Below the pieces are notes generated by a model that was given only the letters and a program-made list of their open reading frames with translations, searched no databases and had not been told where the DNA came from. A stretch of DNA of 20,749 nucleotides from Gloeopeniophorella convolvens (taxonomy: Eukaryota > Basidiomycota > Agaricomycetes > Russulales). Every line of letters starts with the position of its first letter. Positions within the stretch are counted from its first letter, which is position 1. Both the position numbers and the translations under genes were made by a program. Shown here in pieces: positions 8,899 to 17,975 of this stretch. The stretch covers positions 1-20,749 of the forward strand of contig WTXD01000181.1 of NCBI GenBank assembly GCA_022496205.1, in the 5' to 3' direction.

Positions 8899-9067
8899 GA
8901 TGACCGTAGCAACTTACTTATTCTCATGGGATCCTTGCTAAGTATGTATCATACAGCTGTTCCGGAAAATGTTGCGGGTCGCGTCTCGTGACGCATAAAA
9001 CATAAGAGCTACTTTAATCTGAAGGCCCAGCTCAGGAGGCACGAGCAACTTGAATCCACATTGGGAT

Positions 9068-9321
9068 TGTAAGGGTGTATATCTTGCGGGCACTCCAATA
9101 ATAACCAGGATCCAACTATATCAGTGGGACAACTAGTTACGTGTGAAGTAGGTACAAGATGGGTCTCCCTCGCGACGAGGGAGACCGTCATTTTATATCT
9201 ACTCGATAATCACACGCACTCGCCGTCCAACCTACCCGGTACATACCCGATCCTTCAATCACGCTACAACGCCGGGACGAACACATGGGATCCCGATCCA
9301 CACGTGGTCGCGCCCCTTACA
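9068..9321 (-). repeat. 3' LTR of the gypsy element (254 bp)
   Basis: Begins TGTAAGGG and ends CCCTTACA as written on the plus strand, an 8-bp perfect terminal inverted repeat. It matches the other LTR at 249 of 254 positions with no gaps. It includes the TATA motif (9191-9197) and an 11-bp-stem hairpin (9162-9186). Confidence 0.95.
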
Positions 9322-9333
9322 CCCTCCCCCTCT
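9322..9333 (-). promoter_or_regulatory. Polypurine tract of the gypsy element
   Basis: AGAGGGGGAGGG on the minus strand directly abuts the 3' LTR. This is the normal position and composition of the primer for plus-strand DNA synthesis, and it confirms element orientation. Confidence 0.88.
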
Positions 9334-9354
9334 GGATTGATCCAGCAATCCAGA

Positions 9355-11682
9355 TCAATCTTCGTTCATACCTTCCTCAGCCTCAACATTTCTGATCTGG
9401 TTCAGGTCAGCAATGGTAGATCCATCATCGTGGTTCACGATGGTGGAGGCAGACAGCAGTCCAGGGTTCATGTGGTTCACGTTAGCCTGGGCCAGAGCCG
9501 TCGAAGTCGTGGTGAGGGTAGTGAACGGAGGCAGGATAGGATAAGAGTTGGGGGTAGTGAGTGCGCTCGCGGTGAAAGTAGCATTTGCAGGCCACGGGAA
9601 GGTGGTGCTGATCTCAGCGATCGTAGGTGAGTCGGGCCACTCGGCCAGATTGTCCGGTGCGCGAGCTATCCCAACGTTGCGGCATCGAATAGCATATTGT
9701 TCAATCGCGAGGAGTTGTTCTGAGCGGGGCTGGAACCCCATGTGCGCGAAGTGAGCGGCTACATTGTCGACTGTAGCATTCCGGGCGTCCGACGGGAAGA
9801 ATTGGAGTCGAATGCCTTCATCATGAGTGTCGACAGATACGTTGCGCACACCCAGGATGCGCTCATAGTAGCCACTGATTGAGAATAGGCCCCATAGTAT
9901 GTTTTCGAAGGCGGGGCGCAGCGAGCGGTGAGCAGCAACGTGGACCGGATCGACTCCACACTGCAAGATGTCCAGATGCGCGCGGAGTGCTTCGCGGTCC
10001 AATATCGCACCATGGCGTGTGGAGATCTCCGGGATCATGCCTTTCGGCGTTTGCGAGACGTTGTGGCAGAGGTACTCCTGCCAATCTTCGATACCGGAGC
10101 GGATGCTCGGAGGAGCGCTGGTATGTTTCACCAACGTTTTCGGCAGCACTTCCGCACATTTTTCTTTTTCTACAAGGGATAGGTTAACCGTTGCGTCACA
10201 AACAGTACTCCCTCTCCCTCTGTACGACGCACCAGGGGTCCGGGAGTCGTACGCCTCTTGCGCCGCCATTACTGCCTCCTCCTGAGCGGCAAGGAATGTG
10301 GCCTGCGCGGGCAGCAGATTCTGGCGCCCATTCAGTGATCGAGACAGTGCCCTAGACTTTGCCAATGCCTCAGGGTTCACGGCAGCGTTCGCGACAAGGT
10401 TCTGAGCATCGAAGACGGTACGCAACTGGTAGCCGGACCAGTTCGGGGCTTTGCCATGACCTGACCGTTGAATGGTCGATCCACCCGCGCCATGAGTTCC
10501 GTGGTCTGAGTTGTCGCGTGGGCGTTTTCTAGCGCGAACATCCCCGGACTGGGACTGGGACTGGGCCGAACGCAAGTCGCTAAGCTCAGCGTCCAGTGCA
10601 ACGATGCGGTCGCGCAACTGGTCCACCTCGCTGGTCTGGGTCCGGGACTTGGACTCGGAGGCCTGAAGTTTGGCTTCCAGCTCGTGGACTCGGTCCTGGA
10701 GGTGCTGTGCCCATGAGCGCGTCTCAACTCGGTCTTGGACGGCTTGGTCACGGGCTGCCACAGCATCTGCTAGCTTTTTCTCGGCGTCTGCCACCACGGT
10801 CTTGGTGAAGTCGCGGGCCTTGGCAATCTCGTGGTTTCGCTGCGCAAGGTCGCGGGCCGTCTCGGACGTGGCGCGATCCCATCCACGCTGTTCGAGCGTA
10901 GAGATCCAGCGCTTGCGAGCTCCGCAGGATGGTATCCAGGACGGGTCACCATCATTCAGATGGCCTAAGTAGGACGAGCAGGCGGTGCACTCAGAACCAT
11001 GCGTGATGAGGAAGGAGTCGTAGTCCCAGGTCCAGAAGACGGGCGCTTTTGCAGTAGCGTGGGAGTCGGCGGCGGGAATCGCGGGGAAGTTGGGGGCGCC
11101 AATGACGGCACTCCCTTTTGGGCTCAAGCGGTTCTCAACAGGAGTCAAGAGTGTGTCCACAGGAGCAACAGTGGTGGGAAGAGCGTTCAGGAGAGTATCC
11201 ATGATGAGCGAGGTAGTATTGCTGGATAGTAGTGAGTGTTCCAGCATTCCTTTGTCCTCTGTTGGTGCTCTTATAACCTTGTCAGGATGTTTCGCACAGT
11301 CCTCAATCACAACCCGCATTGCATGCAACAGGTGAGATGAGGTGCGGTCTCGTGGCAGATCTTCCCAGTCGGAAACGCCCTGAAGACTAAGGTACTCATC
11401 CAAGGCAACGAGATCCTTGCAGTTCTCGTAGGTCTCCCAAGTCCTATCTCCCGCTGGCCATTCTACTTCGAATTCGATGGCGTCCTCAGACTCTCCTAAC
11501 CATCGGTGGTTCACAATGGCTTCCACCTTCCCTTCCTCATCTTCCAGTGCGCCAAAATCATACCAGCGGCGCGCCTCCCGGTTCGGGAACAATGTGTCAT
11601 CGTTAGGCTCAAATTTTCTTAATAACGACGCATGGAATACCGGGTGAATGCGGCGCTGCACCAGTTCAGGTGGCAGCTCAAG
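9355..11682 (-). CDS. pol: Integrase tail, chromodomain and long unidentified C-terminal extension
   Basis: Starts in the conserved integrase tail (RRIHPVFHASLLRKF). From the codon at 11661, residues 45-95 form a chromodomain (HRWLGESEDAIEFEVEWP, TWETYENCKDL), which in chromoviruses directs integration to chromatin. Residues 100-768 have no counterpart in standard gypsy elements that I recognise. They contain H-x3-C-x2-C-x2-Y-L-x-H (221-234), a long heptad-rich coiled coil (about 252-368), a basic RARKRPRDN patch possibly for nuclear import (376-384), a second Ala-rich helix (418-472) and a compact, tryptophan-containing region (520-680). The frame is 2.3 kb without a break, so it was probably under selection until recently. 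It ends close to the polypurine tract. Confidence 0.85.
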   Translation of the reverse strand, partial: LELPPELVQRRIHPVFHASLLRKFEPNDDTLFPNREARRWYDFGALEDEEGKVEAIVNHRWLGESEDAIEFEVEWPAGDRTWETYENCKDLVALDEYLSLQGVSDWEDLPRDRTSSHLLHAMRVVIEDCAKHPDKVIRAPTEDKGMLEHSLLSSNTTSLIMDTLLNALPTTVAPVDTLLTPVENRLSPKGSAVIGAPNFPAIPAADSHATAKAPVFWTWDYDSFLITHGSECTACSSYLGHLNDGDPSWIPSCGARKRWISTLEQRGWDRATSETARDLAQRNHEIAKARDFTKTVVADAEKKLADAVAARDQAVQDRVETRSWAQHLQDRVHELEAKLQASESKSRTQTSEVDQLRDRIVALDAELSDLRSAQSQSQSGDVRARKRPRDNSDHGTHGAGGSTIQRSGHGKAPNWSGYQLRTVFDAQNLVANAAVNPEALAKSRALSRSLNGRQNLLPAQATFLAAQEEAVMAAQEAYDSRTPGASYRGRGSTVCDATVNLSLVEKEKCAEVLPKTLVKHTSAPPSIRSGIEDWQEYLCHNVSQTPKGMIPEISTRHGAILDREALRAHLDILQCGVDPVHVAAHRSLRPAFENILWGLFSISGYYERILGVRNVSVDTHDEGIRLQFFPSDARNATVDNVAAHFAHMGFQPRSEQLLAIEQYAIRCRNVGIARAPDNLAEWPDSPTIAEISTTFPWPANATFTASALTTPNSYPILPPFTTLTTTSTALAQANVNHMNPGLLSASTIVNHDDGSTIADLNQIRNVEAEEGMNED

Positions 11683-12660
11683 TCAGTACGTCGATGTATC
11701 CGGGTGAGCAGCTAATACCTTGAAGGGGCCGACAAATCGCGGATTCAGTTTGCTCGCGCGACCGCTGGGTAGCTTCAAGTTTTTGGTACTCAAGTATACC
11801 GGTTGCCCAACATCGAACTCGTTATCATCTGAGCGTCGGGCATTTGCATGGTGAGTCTGCCGCACACGGGCCGCGCGGATCGCATCCTTGGCGCATTGCA
11901 CAGCCCACTGCGCACGATGTGCAAATTCACGAACGCCTGGGTACTGTGTCTCTTCCAGTGGCATTGGCATGAAACCAGGCGAGTACCCGTAATTGAGTTC
12001 AAATGGGGACATGCCAGTTGTTGCACTGATGCTCGAGTTCATAGCAAATTCCACCATATCAAGGCGGTCTACCCAGTCCGACTGGTCGGCGATCACTACG
12101 CTCCGTAAGATTTGCGTTACGGACCAGATCGCGCGCTCTGTCACCCCGTCGGTTTGCGGGTGGAATGCTGTGGACATCAGCAGTGTGGTCCCGGCCAGCC
12201 GGTGAGTCTCTCGCCAGAACGCGGCAGTGAATCGTACATCCCGGTCAGAGACGATTGATCGCAGGATGCCATGCAATCTGACAATTTCTCGGGTGTATAG
12301 GTGTGCTAGGTCTGCAGCTGAAATGGTAATCTTGATAGGGACCAAGTGCACCATCGAGGTCAAGCGATCCACGATCACCCATAGGAAGTTGTATCCACGT
12401 GCTTCTGGGAATGGACCAGTGAAGTCCATGCCGATCGACTCCCAAGGCCGTGTAGGTACAGGTAACATGTGCAACAGTCCCTGCAGCGGCTTGTTTGATG
12501 GCTTAGACGTTTGACAGTTCCCGCAGCTCGCGCAAAACTTCTCAATGTCGTGCCTCATCTTGGGCCACCAGTACCATCGCCTAAGGTATGCAGCGGTCTT
12601 TCATTCACCAAAATGACCAACGGCCTTATGTGTGGTGTCGATCAGGAGTTCACGAATGCT
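11683..12660 (-). CDS. pol: Integrase with HHCC zinc finger and DDE core
   Basis: Inserts element DNA into the genome. The zinc finger begins HKAVGH (12615-12632) and finishes CASC (about 12523-12534). In-frame TGA 12601-12603 lies inside it (HFGE-stop-KTAAYLRR), where CGA would give Arg. From the ATG at 12558, the DDE triad is D45 (GMDFTGPF), D105 (IVSDRDVRF) and E141 (HPQTDGVTERA), with 35 residues between the last two. The C-terminal GPF/Y module is LNPRFVGPFKVL. The frame stops at TGA 11683-11685, after DTSTY, where family members read YRL. The catalytic core is intact. Confidence 0.93.
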
Positions 12661-14664
12661 TCATCTGTCATGGGTGCCCTGCGGAATACAGAGCACGCGA
12701 CGCCGGTCAGATTGGAGCGTCCACATAAGTCCGTCTTCCATTGTGAAGCTCCGATGATCGTTCGGGTGTGCTAATACGATCGCGAACAGAGGATCGTCTT
12801 CATAGGAGGCGCGGATCAAGTCCAAGATGGCTGACTTATTTTTTAGGGGTGTCTCCAGTGAGTGTTGCTTGCGCGGCTTCACAGCTTTTGGATTTAGCTG
12901 AGTCTGAGCTGCAAGGTCCTTCGGCTCACGGTGAACTGTCGACACCGTGGCTCCTTCGGGTCGTTGTGCGACTACCCTCCCTTTGCTCCTTGCACGGGTT
13001 GGTGCCACCTGGGCCGCCTCAACTTGTTTCGATGGGTGGTAGTTGCATGGTCGATTCTGCCGCAGTTGCATGGCCCGCAAGTTTATCTCTGGTGGGCCCA
13101 GTATGTCCTCTCCTTCAGGGTCGAGTCTTGAGTCGATTGACACAAACTTAGTATTAGGCGTGTCGTCATTAAGCGTATCATAATACCGCGAGAAGCAATC
13201 CGCGACTTTGTTGCGCTTGCCTTCGACGTACATGATTTCCATGTCAAACTTGGATAAGTATTCATACCATCGGACCTGTCGCGGGGACAAGTCGCACTGC
13301 GATTGGAAGAATTCGAGCGCCTTATGGTCGGTGACTATCACAAAGTGACGCCCAATGAGTTTATCCTCCCATTTTGCCAACGCCTCAAGAATTGCTATCG
13401 TCTCATGTTCAAAGGTACGATAGTTTCGTTGCGCGTTGGAGAACTTCTTTGACATAAATCCAGCAGGCCTGCAGGTCTCCCAGTTAGGACCCTGCCCATA
13501 GACTGCTCCGACGCCACGCGTGGATGCGTCACAGATTACCCAGACCGGGTCAGCTTTGCTCAAGTCAATTGGGCGCAACACGGGGTACTTACACGCCAGG
13601 ACCTTGATAGTCGCAAAGCATTTATCCTGTAGAGGCCCCCAATGGAACGAGCGCCCATTCGATGTGAGCATGGACAGCGGCGTGGTGTATGCCGAAATGT
13701 CAGGCAAGAAATGCGCCAGGTATTGCACTAGGCCTAGGAATCGTTGTACGTCGTTATAATTTCTAGGAGTGGGCCATGATCTGATTTTAGACATTTTGTC
13801 ACTGTCTGCGTGGAGGCCCTTGTCATCTATCAGATGTCCAAGACACTCCATCGACGCGGAGTACAGATCACATTTCTCCTTGCTCAAGAATAGATGATTC
13901 TCGCGAAGTCGGTCAAACACAACCTTCAGGTGCGCCTCATGTTCCTCTACGGTGAGTGAGAATATGAAGATATCATCTAGGTAAACATGAATATAGATTC
14001 CGATCGCGTCTTGGAAGATGACGGTCATTAGTCGCTGGAATGTAGCAGGTGCGTTACAGTCTCCCTGCTGCATAACCAGGCTAACGAATGTGCCATATAT
14101 AGTAGCAAACACAGTTTTCCAAACGTCATCCGGTTCAATTCGGATTTGTTCGTAGGCATCGCTCATGTCTAGTTTCGACCAGTATGGCATGCGCGCGACA
14201 TCCATGCGGATCTCGTCTTGGTCTGGAAACGGTGTAACATCTTTATAGGTGTTATCGTTCCTCTTCCGCACGTCAACTACTGTACGTAGTTTCCCAGACT
14301 TCTTCGGGATACACAGTAGTGGGGCTGCCTCTGTAACAACCTTCCGAGCCCACCAACCGGCCTTAATATACCGCTGTACCTTCTCAAGTAACTGCGGTTT
14401 CAAGGCTTCTGGACAACGTGGGAGGTGGTATCGGTGCGTCTTGTTCTCATCTATCAACGCCATTCGATGATTAATCGCGCGTAATGGTGGTAATTCCAGT
14501 GGTACAGGTTTTGTGAGGTCCACTATCCGGTCCATCCATGCGTCCCGTATGCGCACTAAATCCTCCTTCGTCCTCATTTCCAACTGACTCATTTTATCCA
14601 GGTCAGGGTCTTTACCCTTCTTAGACCATGCGGGTTCCACCTGGACGGATCCCGTGGCCCCACG
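12661..14664 (-). CDS. pol: Reverse transcriptase and RNase H
   Basis: Copies element RNA into DNA and removes the RNA strand. Counting from GTG at 14640: RT fingers/palm at about 85-275 with KLDMSDAY (catalytic D158), QGDCNAPATFQRLM, and YLDDIFIF (D222, D223). The connection has FLGLVQYLAHFLPD. RNase H at 365-485 has ICDAS (D371), FEHETIAIL (E411), VTDHKAL (D438) and KVADCFSR (D481), so the D-E-D-D set is complete. A 120-residue low-complexity stretch follows before the integrase. The frame runs without indels for 2 kb and ends at TGA 12661-12663. Both enzyme cores look functional. Confidence 0.95.
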   Translation of the reverse strand, partial: RGATGSVQVEPAWSKKGKDPDLDKMSQLEMRTKEDLVRIRDAWMDRIVDLTKPVPLELPPLRAINHRMALIDENKTHRYHLPRCPEALKPQLLEKVQRYIKAGWWARKVVTEAAPLLCIPKKSGKLRTVVDVRKRNDNTYKDVTPFPDQDEIRMDVARMPYWSKLDMSDAYEQIRIEPDDVWKTVFATIYGTFVSLVMQQGDCNAPATFQRLMTVIFQDAIGIYIHVYLDDIFIFSLTVEEHEAHLKVVFDRLRENHLFLSKEKCDLYSASMECLGHLIDDKGLHADSDKMSKIRSWPTPRNYNDVQRFLGLVQYLAHFLPDISAYTTPLSMLTSNGRSFHWGPLQDKCFATIKVLACKYPVLRPIDLSKADPVWVICDASTRGVGAVYGQGPNWETCRPAGFMSKKFSNAQRNYRTFEHETIAILEALAKWEDKLIGRHFVIVTDHKALEFFQSQCDLSPRQVRWYEYLSKFDMEIMYVEGKRNKVADCFSRYYDTLNDDTPNTKFVSIDSRLDPEGEDILGPPEINLRAMQLRQNRPCNYHPSKQVEAAQVAPTRARSKGRVVAQRPEGATVSTVHREPKDLAAQTQLNPKAVKPRKQHSLETPLKNKSAILDLIRASYEDDPLFAIVLAHPNDHRSFTMEDGLMWTLQSDRRRVLCIPQGTHDR

Positions 14665-15324
14665 TCAATCAGATGGGGGGTAGTCGTCGCCAACGGGACG
14701 ACTCATGTTGATTCGTGGGTGCGTATTCTTGTTCTTATACTGCGCCCGCTCCTCCCCCACTGAAAGAGATGGCAGGGTGATGTTCCCAATGCGAATCTCG
14801 CGTCGTGAGAAGTCCAGCACCACGTCATTCTGGGCCATGAATGTGGTGCCCAGAATAACATCATAGTGGTCTATGTTTACCACATCAAGGTATGTCTTGA
14901 ATTCCATGCCCATAGCTCTGACTACCGCGTTTGTGCCATAGTTGATCTTCGACTTGCTGCCGACGCAGCCAAGTTGCAGCGTCAGTGGTCGATCCAACTC
15001 AAATGTCGTGAGTTTCGCAATGTGTGCCGCGTCAGGACTGATGCCATTTGTCGTGCTGCCACTGTCAAACAGGGCATACATTGTCGTGCCGTCCACTTGA
15101 ATGTTCGCAGCGAGCACGCGTTCCGCAGACAAGTTACGATTGGGCTGCGTTTGTCGATGGATTGGCTTCCCGATCGTTGCTCGGTATGTCCATTGCTCTC
15201 GATCTGGTGCCTTGTCTTTCTGAGTGACAGCTACTGCAGTGGGCTTCACCGCCATAGCACGCATCTCAACCGCGTTGTTCGTACATGCAGGTGATGGGCC
15301 CTGTCGCGGGCCCTCCCTGCGCGG
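14665..15324 (-). CDS. pol: Retroviral-type aspartic protease
   Basis: Processes the Gag-Pol polyprotein. Counting from the ATG at 15264, the catalytic motif is ALFDSGS (DSG at 67-69, a variant of DTG). The second conserved motif is VILGTTFMAQNDVVLDF (137-152), where ILG forms the core of the fold. It is open upstream to TGA 15325 and ends at TGA 14665-14667 (GAT-TGA-CGT), another expected CGA, after which the same frame continues into RT. Catalytic residues look intact. Confidence 0.85.
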   Translation of the reverse strand, partial: PRREGPRQGPSPACTNNAVEMRAMAVKPTAVAVTQKDKAPDREQWTYRATIGKPIHRQTQPNRNLSAERVLAANIQVDGTTMYALFDSGSTTNGISPDAAHIAKLTTFELDRPLTLQLGCVGSKSKINYGTNAVVRAMGMEFKTYLDVVNIDHYDVILGTTFMAQNDVVLDFSRREIRIGNITLPSLSVGEERAQYKNKNTHPRINMSRPVGDDYPPSD

Positions 15325-16179
15325 TCAGCGCACAATATGGGCCACCGCGTTCTCGGCGACTCGCAGTCCCGGCAGGAATATATTTCGCAGTGCCAAGGTC
15401 CTGAATTCACAGCTCAGAGCCTGCGCGATGGCATCATTGACTGCATCGAGAGCCTCGTTGTACCCTCGATTATATTCGGTGAGGGACTCTGCATTTGACT
15501 CAGTGACTGCTCTGACATAGCTAGGGTCTTGGACATCACGGCCAGCGACTGCACGATGTTGCAAATAATCGGCACAGTGCGAGCACTGACCTGGGTCATG
15601 TACAATAGCCCCATCCTCCATGACTCGCCAGTCATCGTGGCTTGCGTCGTCAGGGCAAGAAGCCGCGCTCCAGCTATACTCAGCCGCAACTCGATGGACG
15701 TCAATCAGAACCATCACCTCGTCATCTGCACAAGGTACAACCTTCACCCAGTCCTCGGAGGGTGGCTCAGGTGTGTCCAGTTTGATCTCGCATTCGGCTG
15801 CAGGAAGGATACCTAACGGTGGGCCCGGAGGCAACGAGTCATCCGTCTCGTAGCCATCACCATCAATCAACTCAGGCATCGAGCCAGACGTCTCATAGCT
15901 AGAAGCGCCTCCGCCCCCATCATCATCCTCTGTCTCGACTTCTATGCGCATGGCAGCAAGTCGCATTGACGCAAGATGGATCTGCGGTCCCATGTCATAC
16001 GTATCCTCATCCAAGAGCTGCTCCGGGGTACGTTCATCCTCAGATTCATACTGCTCACCAATTAACGGCTCTTCATCAGATGGCAAGTCATTATCATCAG
16101 GCAGTTCTTCTGATGCACGCGGGGCTTCCGTACTGGCATCGCTCAAGTCCCCTGCTCCATCCTCGCTCAAGTCCATCAC
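15325..16179 (-). CDS. Acidic Gag-Pol linker with CxxC-x2-YL-x-H motif
   Basis: It is in frame with gag and protease. Residues 1-115 are strongly acidic (clusters of D and E, a GGGG stretch) and 120-180 are mixed. Residues 194-208 contain H-x4-C-x2-C-x2-Y-L-x-H, a possible metal site, followed by a helix-like stretch to the end. Such a long acidic block between zinc knuckle and protease is not part of the standard gypsy layout, and I recognise no family. The frame ends at TGA 15325-15327 in the context CGC-TGA-CCG, where CGA would keep it open into the protease segment. Confidence 0.6.
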   Translation of the reverse strand: MMDLSEDGAGDLSDASTEAPRASEELPDDNDLPSDEEPLIGEQYESEDERTPEQLLDEDTYDMGPQIHLASMRLAAMRIEVETEDDDGGGGASSYETSGSMPELIDGDGYETDDSLPPGPPLGILPAAECEIKLDTPEPPSEDWVKVVPCADDEVMVLIDVHRVAAEYSWSAASCPDDASHDDWRVMEDGAIVHDPGQCSHCADYLQHRAVAGRDVQDPSYVRAVTESNAESLTEYNRGYNEALDAVNDAIAQALSCEFRTLALRNIFLPGLRVAENAVAHIVR

Positions 16180-16662
16180 TCACTGGGCATACACCCGAGG
16201 CTTAGGTTTTGTGGGGCAGTCATTGGAATAGTGTCCTTTGACCCCATACTGGAAACAGGTGATGTTCTTCGCTCAATCGTTATGGTCGCTAGGCTTATCA
16301 GGGTGACCGTTACGACCACTAGGTCCAGCAGGGGCTGCTGGTCCAGTCTGAGGATTTGCACGCTGCCAGGGCTTCCGCCCTTCACGATTCTGAGGCTGGA
16401 ACGATTGGTGTCCTCGTTCACCTCCACGGGGTTCTCGACCATTGTCCCGCCCTTTGCTTGGCACAGCACGGTTTGTGGTGCATTTCTCGGGCGCAGGCAC
16501 TTGCAAGTTCCGTGACTGATTGTATTTGTCAAACAGTCGGATACCTTGCTCAACTTCCAGTGCTGCGCGCAGGATCTCCTCGACAGATGAGTGCTCTGCG
16601 GATATCGCGCGAGTCTTCAGTAGGTTCTCGCTAATGTCTCCTGGCAACCCACTCAACTGAAC
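16180..16662 (-). CDS. gag: Gag C-terminus with CCHC-like zinc knuckle, interrupted by TGA
   Basis: Helical end of the capsid domain (SGLPGDISENLL, VEEILRAALEVEQGIRLFDKYNQSR), then a basic Gly/Arg/Pro-rich nucleocapsid tail and a zinc knuckle CFQYGVKGHYSNDC at about 16206-16247. The second Cys of CX2CX4HX4C reads as Tyr. TGA at 16273-16275, before the knuckle, stands where CGA would read Arg. A second TGA at 16180-16182 follows the knuckle and may be the original gag stop or another converted CGA. The linker continues downstream in the same frame. Confidence 0.7.
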
Positions 16663-17840
16663 ATGTAGTCATTCGGGGGTTCCACAAGACGAAGAGCGCG
16701 ATGCTGCAGGTCATTGAAATACGACACGACCCCACCGCGCCTCGAATATCGAGTACTATTGAACTCGTCCATAGCATCCTGGGCGGTTGTCTTATGGACG
16801 CAAAAGTTATATAGTCCGATAATGGCCTCTTTGAACGACCAGTGGCGACACGCGCGAGATGGTGATTCGATCTCGCAGTAGTACCATTTCGCAGCCTCTT
16901 CACCCAGTGTAAGGCCAAGTAAGATGACACGTTCATCATCCAGGTCGGGGCCGTTCAGCTGGTTCAGGTGCATCCACCTCACTAGCTCACCTAACCAGAT
17001 CTCGAACGTCTCTAACTGATTCTGTCCTTTATAGATCGTAGGGAACTGAATTTTTAAGCCTTTAATAGTGGGTGCCCCTACTGGCAGAGGTTGACCGATG
17101 CGGTCATCGATCAATTTGATAAGTCGTTCCTCTATTCCCATAGCACCTTGTTGTTGAGGAACGTGGACGTTCACCTGTCCCCCAGAGGGTGCAAGACGGG
17201 CATATCCGTACCCAGCACCTTGGCCTGCCACCGCCGGCTGTACCGATGCGAAGTTGGGCACTGCACTCATTGTTGGCTGGGCCTTCTTTGATGGGGTTAT
17301 TCCCGGGTGAACGTTTTGGTAGCCAGCAGAGACTGCAGGTGCGGCAGAGCCGTTATGGCCTGCCAATGCAGATGCATTCCGCATTGCTGCACGTACTGGC
17401 GCGGGAAGATTGAGGTACTGCATTAGGCTGGAAGGACCGTGAGTGCCCAACTCATCATCGCTGTCAGTCGCACTCTCATTATTGGTCGGTCCCCCGGTGT
17501 TCTCGGGCAGGTTTGTAGGTTGCGCAAACTGCTCCGCTACCTTCTGACGCCGGTCTCGCAACTTCTGCAGATGAGTCATGCGGTTAAGGTATGATTCTAG
17601 GCTCTCGCCTGGTTCACGCTCTTCCTCCTTTTCAGCTGTTAGACGGATCCGTTCCTGGAGACGTGCGTTCCGATCCAGCTGCACAGTCTCGCTCCCAGTA
17701 CCATGTTCACTGGGATTCTCCCCAGGTTCAGGTTCTTTCAGTTTGGTGGGTACGGCCCCAGATCCGAATTTAGTGCGAAGGGTATAAACTTGCTCATGCA
17801 GATTTCGTTCCATCTGTTGTGCTCCCCTTGCCATCGCCAC
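16653..17840 (-). CDS. gag: Gag core with retrotransposon capsid domain
   Basis: This is the capsid part of Gag, which packages the element RNA. Counting from GTG at 17840, residues 53-107 are charged and helical (coiled-coil-like), 110-235 are low-complexity, and 260-395 match the retrotransposon Gag fold (FPTIYKGQ, FEIWLGELVRWM, LGEEAAKWYY, SFKEAIIGLYNFCV, FNDLQHRALRL). The start is not real: the frame is open upstream to about 17920, and the protein should continue from the segments before it. The frame stops at TGA 16653 just after NDYMF. The sequence continues as VQLSGLPGDISENLL in the next frame, so one base is missing near 16660-16664. Confidence 0.8.
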   Translation of the reverse strand: MAMARGAQQMERNLHEQVYTLRTKFGSGAVPTKLKEPEPGENPSEHGTGSETVQLDRNARLQERIRLTAEKEEEREPGESLESYLNRMTHLQKLRDRRQKVAEQFAQPTNLPENTGGPTNNESATDSDDELGTHGPSSLMQYLNLPAPVRAAMRNASALAGHNGSAAPAVSAGYQNVHPGITPSKKAQPTMSAVPNFASVQPAVAGQGAGYGYARLAPSGGQVNVHVPQQQGAMGIEERLIKLIDDRIGQPLPVGAPTIKGLKIQFPTIYKGQNQLETFEIWLGELVRWMHLNQLNGPDLDDERVILLGLTLGEEAAKWYYCEIESPSRACRHWSFKEAIIGLYNFCVHKTTAQDAMDEFNSTRYSRRGGVVSYFNDLQHRALRLVEPPNDYMFS

Positions 17841-17975
17841 ACCTTCCTCGACAGTTCTAGAAGCAGTCTCCCAATGAGCGGAAACTCCATCGACAAGTTG
17901 TTGAGCTCGTCCATGATCAAGTCCATGTCATGGGCAGTCAGTACTTCCTTTTTAATCAGAGCTGGAGCGGGGCGA
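17738..17975 (-). CDS. gag: Gag segment between two frame breaks
   Basis: The frame reads PALIKKEVLTAHDMDLIMDEL and NNLSMEF, probably helical, and links the N-terminal segment to the Gag core. Sense ends near 17880, where the next frame takes over with AHWETASRTVEEGVAMARG. The switch lies at a CC pair, consistent with one lost base. The rest of this frame to its stop at 17738 overlaps the Gag core and is probably not meaningful. Confidence 0.4.

Larger units (their letters stand above)
6962..9067. other. 2.1-kb gene-poor interval
   Basis: No gene is supported on either strand. The interval is mostly AT-rich. It holds degenerate tandem repeats near 7072-7176, a 12-bp palindrome AGCTACGTAGCT at 7279-7290, a tRNA-like promoter pair near 8007-8078, a 12-base G run at 8106-8117, and hairpins at 8657-8673 (6-bp stem) and 8876-8898 (9-bp stem). 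The stretch 8643-8830 is noticeably GC-richer than its surroundings. Confidence 0.5.

Noticed and set aside
9124..9630. Plus-strand frame of 168 codons starting in the gypsy LTR
   Set aside because: It lies antisense to the pol C-terminus, and its start is shared with the other LTR (18462). It is a shadow of the LTR and pol.
9355..16662. Reassigned TGA or programmed readthrough explaining all gypsy stops
   Set aside because: Seven sites without a common context, and other damage in the same element, make CpG decay simpler. The site at 16180, between gag and pol, could still be a natural stop.
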